The notes under the pieces were generated by a model. That model worked only from the letters and a program-made list of their open reading frames with translations. It was not told where the DNA came from and ran no database searches. Position numbers and translations under genes: made by a program. Below are positions 46,445 through 59,000 of a DNA stretch of 64,000 nucleotides, in pieces. Where the stretch lies: the NCBI GenBank assembly GCA_011503125.2, contig WWBZ02000022.1, positions 2,914,001 through 2,978,000 on the forward strand, written 5' to 3'. The DNA is from Botryosphaeria dothidea (taxonomy: Eukaryota > Ascomycota > Dothideomycetes > Botryosphaeriales > Botryosphaeriaceae). Numbering within the stretch: the first letter of the stretch is position 1; each line of letters starts with the position of its first letter.

Positions 46445-49400
46445 TCAACACCACGCACTCCAACCCGCATACAACACCGCCAAGTTCCGCTCATCCGTTG
46501 CCTGCTGAATCAACTCCGCCACAGCCGCCGCGCTGCTCAGCGCCTTACTCAACTTCCTCTCCACCACGCTCAACGCCCTACCAGCCTCGCCCTGCACCTC
46601 CTCGTCCTCCTTCCGCTTGCTGGGCAACTCCAGCAAGAAGCGCTGCTCCTGATCGTCACCCACGCCGCTGGGATCATTATCCGGCACGGTAGAGCCGCCA
46701 GCAGCGCCGCCGCCAGCCTCCCCGCCCTTGCCCTCCGCCTCGTTCTGCGCCGCCTCCTGCATCTTCTTGGCCTTGAGCGGCGAGACGCTCCACGAGTACA
46801 GCGGATCGTACCGCAGGACGTTGAGGATGGTCATGATGGAGTCGCGCTCGCCGCGCAGCGTGTCCAGCGTGAACTCGCAGCACCGCCGAAACACGCCCTC
46901 GACGCCGCTGTGGCCCATGGCGTCAACGACGTCGCGCGTGAGGCGGAACGGCACGACCTCGGGCACGGGCAGCACGCGGCCGGCCTCGAACGCCACGCCC
47001 AGGTCGATGTGCACCGCCTCGCCGGACTGCTGGTCGAGCAGGATGTTGTGGCAGTGGCGGTCGCCCAGCCCCAGGACGTGGCCGAGGATGCTGATGGCCG
47101 CGGTGCTGCGCGTGTACGCGAGCCGCTTCTCGAACCAGTCGTCCGGGTCCTCGAAGCGCTCGAGGAAGAAGAAGCGCAGGACTGGGTTGAAGTTGCGGCA
47201 CACCTCGCGGTACACCTTCACCCGCTCCTCGTGGTTGTGCGTCTGTATGTCCGCGATCTTCTTGCGGCATTGGCTTTGGTCCAAATCCTTGGGGTAGTAG
47301 GTCTTGTGTGCGCCATCGAGATAGTTCATGAGCGGCATCGTGTTTTGTACGAATTCTATGACGCCAGAGCGATGGCTGAGGGGCACGACTCGGTAGGTTC
47401 TGATGTTGAGGTTGCGCAGCCGAGTCGCGGTATGGTTTCGTAGAAGCAGGCTGACATGTTCGAAGACTTGTTCCATGATAGCGTCCTGTCTGAGGTCGTC
47501 ATTACCGGATTTGTACTGAAGCGAAGGTCAGCAGTCATTCCATGGAATTCATGATCAGTACACTTACCAACTGCTTGTAAGAACGGCCATTGGTGGTATA
47601 GGCCGTTACAACCTTTGGCTGGCTAATACCATTGGCAATGCTCATGGTCGATTTGAAACTGCTGACCTTCGGAACATCATGGTAGTTCCCACTGCTACTT
47701 ACAGGGATGGGCATAGTGATCGGCGGAACCTTGAGATCTGGGATTGTGGCGATGAGCTTTTTGGAATATGGATAGCGTCGCATCTCGTAGTCTTTGCCCA
47801 TCCTGAACATAGACTGGTCGACGTACATGGCCAGGTCGTTGTAGACAGAGTTTGCCTTCGTGATGCGATCCCACATGTCGTGGCTAACTTTGTCGTTCTT
47901 CAAACGCTTGCCAATAATCTTAGCAGCAGCGTTGCGAGATCTCGCTGTCTGATCCTTGCTCTTGTCGTTGTTCGAACCAGCATAGATATGATTCATGCCA
48001 TGGTATGGATGGTCCCTGCAAATCCGAAAAACCAGCTCTGACAAGATATGTTGGAAATCCGAGTCCTCGTCTTGCAAACGTGAAGAAAGTTGGTTCATCA
48101 GAACGACAAATTTTCCGCTGGGGACTGGCTGGATGTACTTGGACACGGCGTTGTTGGCCAATGGAAGATGCGAATATTCCAGCCAGAGGGAACACATCCG
48201 GAAGACATCGTCATCGTGCTCATCGCAAGCCTGAAGGGCCAGAAGGTAATTCTCCAAGCTCTGTCGTAGGAATGCTACTCTGCTGTCGCCCAGTTTCTGG
48301 GCCTCTTGCATATCCATGTTGAACCATTTACGCGCCTTTCTCGCTTGCTGCTTGTACCATTCCCGTGCATTTTTGTTGGACCTGTTTGCGGCAGCCAGTT
48401 TCTCGTACTCTACAGCATCAGCCTCTTTCCTCTCAGCCAGCAACCGCATTCGGTTCTGATCTTCTATAAGATCTGGGCTCTGTAGTTGTTGGTCGCAGAA
48501 GTGTGCGAAAGCGTGGTAAGTTTGACCAGCCAAAGCACCTTTCTTGTTGGACTTCAACTCTCGAATCGCGGGTTCCATGTATTGCTTCATGATTTCCTCG
48601 GGCTTTTTCAAGCGTGCTTCAGCAGTGTATTGACCCTAAACATGTCAGCCGGGCGCAGAGGAACTCAGTGTTCAAAAATACATACCAGCTTGGTGAGTAA
48701 GACAGAGCGGGCAACAGTGCTATCTTGTTTGCTTTTGGTCTCGCTTTCAAGCTGTTGCAGCATTCTTATGGACGTGTTCTTCTCACCCTGATCCCAAAGA
48801 ACCAAAGAGACTTGGTACTTCGCTACATTTTCAAGGCTGTAGCCAACATCACGACAGGTCGGTACAAGGTCTGCAAGGTAAGTAGCGCTTGCCAGAAGCT
48901 CTTGCACGGCCCCATGCTTTCTGTAGATCTCTGAAGCACTGATGTGAGCGTCGGCTTCGCGCTCGCGAAGCTGTCGTGGTCCAGTATGGAGAATTGCTTG
49001 TAAACTTGGGCTTTTGCTGAGCATGCTGAATAGAGTCTCGCGCGCCGAGAGTACTGGTCGGATATCCTCCATGCTTCTTTGCGTTAATCAAGGGATATTT
49101 GAAATCCAGAATGGGGCCTAGATGACTTACCGAGCTTCTTTCATCCAACCTGCGCGTTGCTTGACCGAGAACCATGTATCAAACAGCTCCTCAGTAGTCT
49201 GGGCGGTCATCATTTCATCGATTTCGTTGAGAACGGAAAATGTTCTGAGAGAAGATTGAAGAGTTTTCGTAGAGATGTTCGGCCCTGTGCAAGTTTCGAT
49301 CGTATCCAGCAGACTTTGGTCAATATGCTTACGAACGGTGCTCAAGTCAGTCGAGTAGCTCATGCCCTGGAATGCTTTGTAGACTGCTGCTGCTTCGCAT

Positions 49401-52400
49401 TTCTTGGCAGGGGGTGCTCTGATGTCCCATTGCTCCAGTTTCTGGGCAACTTCAAGATTGTGGTTGAGATTGTTCCCCGTATTTCGGAATTCATCATTTG
49501 TCGAGATTGCATGGGTCAAGCTATTGAGATTCAACATTGTCAGGTCTCTAACAATTCCGCTTGAATCAGAAGATGAGATTGTCTTGAAACGACGCATCTC
49601 GCTGTCCATTTTCGCGCTGTGGAACAGCAAACCTTTAAAGCCGTCCGCTTCGTAGTCAAGCCGATTGAGTACAGACTCGAGGCTCGGCTCCTGCTCTGCG
49701 CCGTAGAAAGAATCAGGCTCATCGAGGTTCTTGTATATGGACAGCTGAAGTTGTAGCGGAATGGACTGCTGTGGAAGGACAGAAGAGCGCCGTGGTGATT
49801 TAACAGGTTGCGAAGCATGAGTTTCTGCCAGTAGAAGGGCCGCTCTGTGCATTCCGCACTTGACTGCTGCATTTGCTGCATCCAGGTAGTCAATGTCCAA
49901 CCATTGGATGCGGTCCGCAATGTTTCTCTCTCTCGGGATGTGCTGTGTTCGAAGATAGAGAATAGACCGCAGGAGGATCTTTAGATAGGGCACATCATCA
50001 TCATCGTCATCGTCGTTGTCTTGTTGGAACCATTTTCTGTAAGCATCGGAGATTGCCTGCTTAATCCTCGAATCACTATCCAGGTCACGCTCCAGTGCGA
50101 GGTGCAAGATGTATGGGAACAGCTCCTCACTCAGAGATGAGATCTCCGCGAGGCACTTCGGCAGGGCGTTGACGACCCTGTCCTGGACTGTGGACTTTGC
50201 TAGGGAAATGCAGAGATCTGAAATCCACGAAGCAAGCTCTTTGCGTCTCTGAGGATACGCAGTCTCTTCGATGCTCTTGTTGGCGCTCGGTTGGAAGAGC
50301 GGGATTTTGAAAGCGCCGTTCATCGTAAGACCATGCACCAAGGCAACTGAGAGCACTTGCTTGATTTCTTCAAGGTGTTCACGATCCACAGCCTGTTCGT
50401 TGTCCTTCTCAGAAAGAACTTCTCGGAGAATCTGTTCGGCGAGACCCGCTTTCCGAGGCTCGTCACCTTGTATGGCGGCTGCAATGTTCTCCACAATCAG
50501 CATGCGGGAGGTTCTTGACTTTCGACTACGGAGATTTGCTCCGTTTCCCTCGCGGGCGGCTTTTCGCAGGCTTTCTTGTATCTCTCCAGTGGCACTGTAG
50601 CCTCTTCCAAGCACTCTTGCCGCCCAAAGAAGATACTGCTTGCTGTTGTTGGATCTCTGGCTGGACTTCCACACTTGGGTGGCGAATTTGGCAGCAAGAC
50701 TGGCCTCTCCAAGTAAGTCCTCCCGGAACGACGGTGGGAGATTGAACTCGCGACAAAGTAGGCTATAAGCAAGAGTCTGTGACGGGCCGTTGAGCAACCT
50801 CTTCTCGCTCGCCTCGTCTCGGAGCAGCGCCATCAAAAGATTGCTTTCTGGCGAACCTTTCATTGCGTTTCCTGCAGTGCGCACGTCCCTCGCGGCACGA
50901 ACCATAGATTGGAAAAGCTCGAGAGAAGCTCGAGTACTCCTACTAGTAGTAAAGCTGAGGAGTTCCTTCACGTAGGACTCGAGATAGTCGCTGAACCATT
51001 TGTCGAAGTCCTGGGCCTTCTGCATAGTCGCACGATGCTGGGTCTCCTGCGTTGTACTGTCCTGGGAGGAGGAGAGGAAGATCCGCAGAGAAATGAGAAT
51101 GGAGATGGAATTACCGGCAACAAAGGAAAGCTGGTCCATAAGCTGTGGTCTTCCGTGATGTAGAAGATGACGCACAATCCCGAGCGTATCGTCAGCACAT
51201 TGAGCGTCCGTCAAAAATGGCCTGAGTGAACCCAGGGTCATCTGCAATGGATAACTCTCAAATGCAATCGGGCCAGCGAGTGCCACGAGGAAACGGATTT
51301 TTCTTATACCCGAACAAGCATGAAGGGAGCCAAGCGCTGGATGAATTTTGTCAAGCAAATAACGCATGACGAATACGAAGCAGTCAGGCGTCCAAAAATT
51401 AGCGTGGTCATACCCCGTCCGGCGGCAGAGTCTCTTGATCTCATCGAAGATATGTTTCGCTTGGAAACTGGGCTGTTGATCCGCGGGTAATGAAATGTCA
51501 GACGAACTGATTTTTCGCATCGCCTCCAAGCCGTCGCCCACTTTCTGAAACTCCGGGAACTTGTGTATAGAGTTGCCTACCAAATCAACATCCTCCATGG
51601 TTGAGATAAGCACGGCCAAGACACAGGGAAATTGCTGAGCCAAGAGAGCTTTATAGATGCTGTCTCCAAGAAGTTCTCGGAGAGCTCTCTCGTGACTTGG
51701 GGGCGTATTTCCTCGGTTCCGGCATTGATCCCAGGCGATAGCGTACGCAGCAGCTTTAGAAAAGTTCCTTTGCGCTAGGTCCTTGTGCGAAACATTCAGA
51801 GCCTTGAGAAGAACAGGTATCTCCTCGGTGTTTTTTCGCATGGCCAATTGTCCATGCACCTCTTCTTGTAGATCTTCCAAAAGAAGAGCAAGACTCTCAT
51901 AGCCGAATATTGAGTATGGTATGTCCTCGATTTTCTGGTCGGCGTCAATCCAGGTGTAGAGGAGCTGTGAGGCAAATAGTCGGAAGACGAGCTGTGAGCT
52001 GTCCAGATCCAGGGACCGCGCGATTGTCTGAATGCAACTTGCTGCGTGACCTGCAGTTCTTTTGATCAGGCCTGCAGCCTCGAAGATGTGGTACACACTT
52101 CGGCGCAACAAGGTGTGCCACGCAGCACCTAAGCGGGCGAACCCCAATAGGCGGAGGGCCATCTCTTCCATAGAGTCCTGGTCACTCGGCAGGCTCGCGT
52201 GCACGTCTTCGAAGACTGCGTCGTGCCTGCTCAGGACGAACAAGCCAAAAAGCTCCGAGAGGCAATCAATTATGTGGAACTTGAGGAGTATACCACCATC
52301 TTGCAATAACGAAAAAAGGCTTGTCCGTACCGAAGGTAAGTGGAGATCTGCAGCATACTCGGGCTGAATCTGCAGCAGCTTTTGAAAAAGGTTAGCAACC

Positions 52401-55400
52401 TTTATCTGGACGGCAGGTGATGCAGCACCTGCTTTGAGCGGCTTCTTGATAAGCCACTCGTATAAATCGGCGCCAAGATCGTAAGTGCTTGATGTCCGGT
52501 CCGTCCATGCTACAGCGGTGCCGCTCATGAGATCTACGCAAATGCCCATGGCGGCTTCGCTGCGTTCGTGCTCATAGTGCTGTAGAAACTTGTCGGTTGC
52601 GGATGTAAGGAGCTCTCCACCATCCTCCGCAGTGAGTTGTAATGACGAGGTCAATATCTCCAAAAGCAGACGTTTGCACAACAAGAAATCTTTGGCAGAC
52701 AACGAGCTCATGTAGTTCTTGAAAGCTTGGGGAACGCGTGTGTCTGAAGGATTGGAGGCCCGCGAATCCTCAAGATCATCAGTCTCCCTTTGGACCGCAG
52801 AGGCAAGAAGCTGCAAAGTGGCTGTAATTGTAGTTCGCATAGCGTTGATGTTCATCAGAGCTGAGAGCTCGTCTCTTGGAATATCAACTGCTTCGCCCTT
52901 TGTAATGCGGTTGCTCGTTTGTGAATCGAACTCCTCGTCGGCTTCCATCAGATCCATGCCATCTTTTGACTTGTTGCGCTCTTCCAGTGCCCCAGATATG
53001 AACCATACAAGAGAGCTGATACCGAGTGCATCGAAAAGATCAGAGCCGAGGGAGGTGAGAGCGGAAACCTTGGGTAGGCATGGAGCAATCGCTTCAATCG
53101 CAGCGTCAACTTGCAATTGGTCGCACTCCGGCCGCGAAAGGAGTTTTGCTAGCTCTCTCGCCAGTGCATCCGCCATACGGTGAAGTCCATCTGCGCGTTC
53201 TGAGACTGTGCCGGTCTGGATTCTTGACAGTTGGTAAGACACGACACATAGAATAGTGACAATGCGGATCATGTCACTGCTGAGGCCCTGAGCTCTTTCC
53301 CTTGCCAGCTCCTTGAATTGTTTTGAGGCACTTTCCATTTCTGAAGTACAAAAGCTCAGGATCAAGTTGTCAGTTGGCGTAGATTGGCTCTGTTGGGCGA
53401 CCGAAGTACTCCCAACCACGACCCGGGGTGCTACAAGGAAGTCCTTCTCAGGAGGAGTTAATAGAAGATAGTCGAGCAATTGAGGGCACTGTTTGGCTCG
53501 TAATGTGGCCAATGCAAGAGGTCCAAGGTACGAGAAAGGTATTCCCACGTGTGGCGGCGGGGACCGGTCGGCGCTTATGGAAAGCATTCGAATAATATCC
53601 CAAGCATCGTAATGGTGGGATTTTTGAGTGGCATGAGCCCTCTCGTAGAAATTGCCTGAGCTTCTGATTAGAGCTGACATAGTGACGGTAGAAGAACGTT
53701 GCCTCTTGCACTCACTTGGAGTCCATCTTGAAAATAGCCAGCGCAGCATGCGGTCGATGGTAACATGAGTGCCATGGGGGCTCTCGGAGTTTCTTACGTC
53801 GAAAACTGTCAACCATAGGGAGCATGAGCTTTCAGACAGAATTGCAGGGCCATGGAGATCAGCGGAACTAATCATTGAATCCACTATTTCTGCAATGGCC
53901 TGAAAGTCCACCAGGCCCATACGCAAAGTGACGTCCATGACGTGAGCGGCTGCTCGGCATGTAGAGCTTGTGGTAACATTTCGAGATGATAATTGCCATA
54001 CTGTCGTCCAAAGACCTTTGAGCTCAGGAGAGTATGACGCAGTCTGCACGGCGCAGCTACAGGAGTAAGTCAATAATATAAGACGAGGAAGTATTAAAAT
54101 GGAATTACCTTGCAGTTCCGAGCATGGCCCAATTAGAAATCGCAGGATTCCCGTCTGAGAGTCTAGATATCAACTTCTCTAAGAGTAGGTGGACATCTTG
54201 CGTTGTGAGACGGATTTGTTGAACCATGAAGGAAATCACGTGGAGTGCGAAGAGCTTTGTCGAAGGATTTGGGTTTGAGAGTTGGCGAAGATAGTCTTGA
54301 AGATAGTCAGATGCGCGGCGTTTCTTGCTTGGCGTTTCGATGTCGGAATACTCAGAGACTTGCTTTACTCTTGAACGGCTTGATTCAAGAGCGCCTGCAA
54401 GGTCAGCAACGAAGTAGAGAAGAGTCCAGCTATGCTCGGATCGAACATTGCCTGGCTTCAACCGAAAGCACGGGAGGGAGAAAGGCGTATCGTTGTATGG
54501 ATACTCGTTGCCACAGCGAAGGCGAAGGTCTTCGATCTGCAACTGGTCTCGCGCGACGCGCTTCACATACTCGATTTGCATCGCCTCAATCAAATTCTCG
54601 AGGCCGATACGAAGATCTTCAATGTCGGTGCCCTTCTCATGCAGCATACGGTGGATATGCGCTCTGCTAAAGATCAGGGTAATGAGCATCTCATCTTTCA
54701 AGTGACCCAGCTTTGTCGACCAGAATGTTTTCATGACGGGAACGAGGTCCCGAATGGCCTGTTGCGTGCAAGACACGGAGTCCAAGTAAGTTCTGGAGAG
54801 GATAGCGTTCATGGTAGCAAAAGCGTCAACATGAGCGATGGCAGGACTTCGTGGTAGGCGGAGCCACTCTGTCAGCGTTGAAACGAGAGGGACGGCCTGG
54901 TCCATTAATGGAGCATTGGTTGCCGAGGCGAGGTGTCTCAAGCATCCCACGAGATCATCGGCCAGGGCGTGAGAACCAGTGTTGTGATGTTGACTCGAGC
55001 CGGACTCCGGCGCGAAGGATCTTGTGGTAGATTCGGCAGAGGTATCGGGGGTCTGAAATCTGGGAGTTCCATTACTGTTCAGGCCGTTGGCGGGCTGTGA
55101 AGTTGGCGAAACAGCAAGTACTCCTTCCGTGCAGAATTCTACAATGGTGTTCCATTCTTTTCTGGTCAAATGCTCGACATGCGGTTGGTATTCCAAGATT
55201 ATGCGCAAGCACCTGACGTAGTCGAGAGCGATCGGTTCGCAATACTCGCTCTCTGCGCTAGGCAGAGTCTGCAGAATATGGTCGAGCACCAACCTCAGGG
55301 TTTTTACACGCATGGTACGCAGCGCGACCTCGACAGTGAGCCTCATTACAGTGGCATACTGCGTGAGGGCCATTCCGGACCTAGCTTTAGCATTCGAGTT

Positions 55401-55696
55401 GTTGGTCGGATTCTTGGATTTTGAGGGAGCAGCAGTCAACCAGGTGGAACGAAGAGTGATAACTTCACGACCTAGGCGGGAGAAGACCTCGGCGAAGGAC
55501 TTGTCTTTGAGGTCAGTCAACCTGGACCTGTTGTTGTAGTTTAGCACGTATTTATAATCTTCGATGGCTTCGTTGCGGTCTTTTATTGTGGTGACGCTCA
55601 TAAAGCGGCCTGTCAAAGGAATCAGTGAAGCAGAAAGTGATTTGACCGACGGGGCAATGTACCCAACGCGTCTAGCAGGCTGATGGTGTCGGACAT
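46445..55696 (-). CDS. TEL1: Serine/threonine kinase Tel1 (ATM orthologue)
   Basis: Exons 55696-55663, 55609-54109, 54056-49131, 49076-48686, 48635-47568 and 47515-46445 give 2,996 residues in phase. Tel1 is the PI3K-like checkpoint kinase recruited by the Mre11 complex to double-strand breaks and telomeres. Long helical-repeat N-terminus, FAT region around residues 1,900-2,450, then the kinase: [20 protein letters not shown], catalytic [14 protein letters not shown] near 2,785 and the DLGVAFE metal loop near 2,810. The FATC segment ([20 protein letters not shown]) ends the protein. An acidic run (seven D) lies in the FAT region, and a Gly/Glu-rich insert lies between kinase and FATC. Exon 1 is just 34 nt. 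Acceptor choice at 49076 or 49073 changes one Ser. Confidence 0.96.
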
Positions 55697-56062
55697 GATG
55701 GATGATGGTTCGTGGTGTCGCCTAAAACACGACGAGCTCGGCGCCGATGGCCACGGTGGAGCATTTCCAGCTTCGGGAACGGAGCGCAAGACGGTCGACT
55801 CGCAAAGAGGTGCGATCAATGGGCCGGGTCCGTCCTAATCATGGCACGCAGAGCACGTGGAGAGGCAGGGCGGTGGATCCACGTGTGAGGTGACGGAGGT
55901 GCGGCGACGGCGGCGGAGAGCGGACAAGAAGAGAGGGTCCGAGCGCGTCGGCCTGGCGCGTTTTGACGAGAAGCTGCTGCAGCTGCCCATGCCCTCCGCC
56001 CAGCACCTCCAAAACATCCCTCCCCTCCAACCCCCGCCTGCGATGCCGCGCAGCTAGTCATC
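55697..56062. promoter_or_regulatory. Bidirectional promoter TEL1 / NUP192
   Basis: A 366-bp spacer separating the two divergent ATG codons, GC-rich with no clear TATA box. Both genes must be driven from here, or from within each other's leaders. The TEL1 frame stays open upstream to about 55819 but lacks an ATG. Confidence 0.6.
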
Positions 56063-59000
56063 ATGGCCGACACCGACAGCCTCGAAGCCTTGCAGGGCCT
56101 GCATCGCGATTTGCTGGCCCTCTCCGAGGCGCGCCTGCCCAACATCGAGCGTCTCTGGGCCGAGCTCCTCGCGCGCGTCGACGAGTTCAAGAAGCTGCTC
56201 GACAAACCGCGCAAGAATGACAAGAGTCGCGAAGCCCTCAAGAAGGGTGCGTTGCCCCACACGCCTCAATTGGGCTTGGCTAACTTACTAGACACGTTGG
56301 ACATCGACGGTGAGCAGTACCAGGTCAACGACGAGTTCAAGCAGGACACCATCCGCGCCGCCGATTACCTGGACCTCGACGAGATCGAAGCCGCCAAGCT
56401 CTGCCTTGCTGCCCAAGACGATGCTGTCGAGCTCGACCGTTCTCTCTATGCCGCCGCCATTATCCGCTTCCACAAGCGCCGCCAGTTCCTTCTCGAGTGT
56501 TTACGTCTGGTGCTGAAGCAATCCCAAGATCCGGAGGGCAACGAAAACCATACCACCGCCTTTGCCGAATATGCGCGCCAGATTTTGGGTATCGGAGAGC
56601 AAATGCGCTTAGAGAACGGCCACGCGTACTGGCAAAAGTGCCTGTCAAGCATGGGAGACGTCGAAAGGTGGCTGCAAGGTCTGGCTGATCTGATGCTGGC
56701 AGGCAACATGGTCGGCAAGCCCGCCGAAGAGATGGAGATGATTGAGTTTCAGCGCTCCAGCCTGACGCGTCAGCACGAGTCTCTAGCCGCTGTCTGCACC
56801 CATCTGATCAAAGCTAGCTACATTAGCATTGACAACTTCCGTGTCTTGCTCGGCACCCTCAAATCCTTGAGCAAGCATGATCTTGTGCTCATCCACTATG
56901 TGCCCATAGTCACGTCCTCGATTCATCAGCTTGTTTCCTCCGAGCGTTCCTCTTCGCTGCAGGATGCGCGAGCTCTTCACAAGGACGTGGTCGCCGGCAA
57001 GGAAGGTGATGGCTGGAAGCTTCGAAATTTCCACTCTGCTGTAATCGTCTGGTGGCTGGCCGAATACAGTGGTAGATATGTCGACCCTGCCCCTTTGGAC
57101 GGGGTCGACCTGGACGCAGAAGCAGAGGAAAGATCCCAGCTTTTCCTAGATGCCCTGAAGGATGGTGCCCTGCACTTTATGCTTTCGGTCAGCCAGGATA
57201 TCAGACCCAACAGATGGTATGACCCAGCAAAGGCTCGTTTGCTCTCCTTCGTCCTTCAGGATGCGCCTTCACTAGCCGCCGATTCAATACCCCTCTCGGA
57301 GTTCTTCCAGTCGGTCTTCACTGAGCAGATGCAGCTGTTCGTCGATGCATTCATTACTAATATGCCCGACACTTTGCGCAAGCTCAAAGTCGAAGAGGAT
57401 GATAAGCGCCGAATCCTCCATACGCGTTTCCAGCCCGGTCCCGTCGAGCAGGAATTGCATCTTGAGCGCTTCTTTCTCATCATCTCGTATGCTTTCTCTG
57501 AGAGCCCTGATGCTGCGCAAAACTTTTGGTCTGACACAGACGGCAACCTCTATGGTTTCTTACAATGGGCGGCGAAGCGACAAACCACTCCTCGTGCCGC
57601 CGCCTTTTGCGAAATGTTGAAGTCCTTGTCAGAGGGAGAAGAGTGTGCTGCTGCTGCTCACAGATTTCTGCAGGAAGAAAGCGTCGTGGCATCAGGCAAG
57701 CTTCGCCGAACAAGTTCCCTGAGCTACCAGCACATTCTGAGCGAGTTGCAATTTTACGCAACGAGCATCAAGGAAAAGCCAGCTCCTTCTCCAGCAATGC
57801 GCTACCAAAGATCGGCGCAAGAAGCGGACGAGTACCTGGTCGAACCAGAGACTGCTATGATGCTTGAATGCCACTTGAGGCTCCTTGCCCATTTGTGCAG
57901 GGAAAGCTCGGAAGCACGAGGCTGGATTCTCACCAACCCTAACTTCTCTGTTCCCGAAATGCTTCTACAGCTAGCAAGCATTCCCATGGAAAGTCGGTTG
58001 AGAGCCAATGTCTTCAGCGTAATCGCCTCTCTCCTTGTGGCCAAAACTGGCCCGATTGGAGACAGTATCTGGACCCAGCTGGATTCATGGATAGCTCACA
58101 ATTCTGTGCCGCTTGCAATCTCTTCTCGGACTCCTGGTGCGACTAACCAAGAAAAGATCTTCTTCGACACGGTCGCAAGTGAATACGATGAAGCCACCGC
58201 CTTTATGAGCCTCCTGACAGCCTTGGTTGCTCCCTACGCCGACGATACCGGGCTTCATGATAACTTACCATTCCCTGAGAACCTCGGCTCTAATTACCGG
58301 ATGCCGGGCATCGATAAGTACATTGACTTTGCGCTGGAGCGAGTGTTCGACCAGTTATGCAAAAAGGTTGAAGACCCACTGCAGCTGCGAGTCCTCCGTT
58401 GGCACTGTCTTAATTTCATCTCTATCTGCTTGTCGACATTCAACGAAGATTTGGTCATTTTCGCCAACAACTCAAACATTTCCATCGAAGGCGCCATGCA
58501 CTCCTCTTCGTTGCTTGCTTACGTCCAACTACACCCTTTTACCAGAGTCATGGATTGGCTATTCAATGACGGTGTAATCGCTTCCCTATTTGCAGCCGCA
58601 CATCAGGATGTTGCAGAAGTGAACGACTCCTTCCCTGATTCTCCCTTACTTCTCTCCCTGGGCAAGAGCATCGAAGTGTTGGATCTCGTCATGAAACTTC
58701 AAAACACATACCTCGACATCGACCGTGGTGGCATCCGATCACAGAACGCAACTCAAAGACGGCGGGTGGCAAATACGGCACTCGCCTCTTTTGAGGATGC
58801 AGTCCTCAACAACCTGCATGTAGTTGTTGATCTCGGGCTCTACTGCGGTACAGGACACCAAGATCTGACTCTTTCCTCCATACATTTGCTGGAGAAACTC
58901 ACGTCTTCACGCAAGTTGGTGGTTTCACCCATGGCAGGCTTCGGGCAACGATCTGATCGCAGCAAAATCATCGGCATTATAGAAAAAGACAACGATGCCG

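Noticed and set aside
46409..47443. 344-codon plus-strand open frame over the TEL1 kinase domain
   Set aside because: Antisense shadow; the minus strand encodes a full PI3K-like kinase and FATC.
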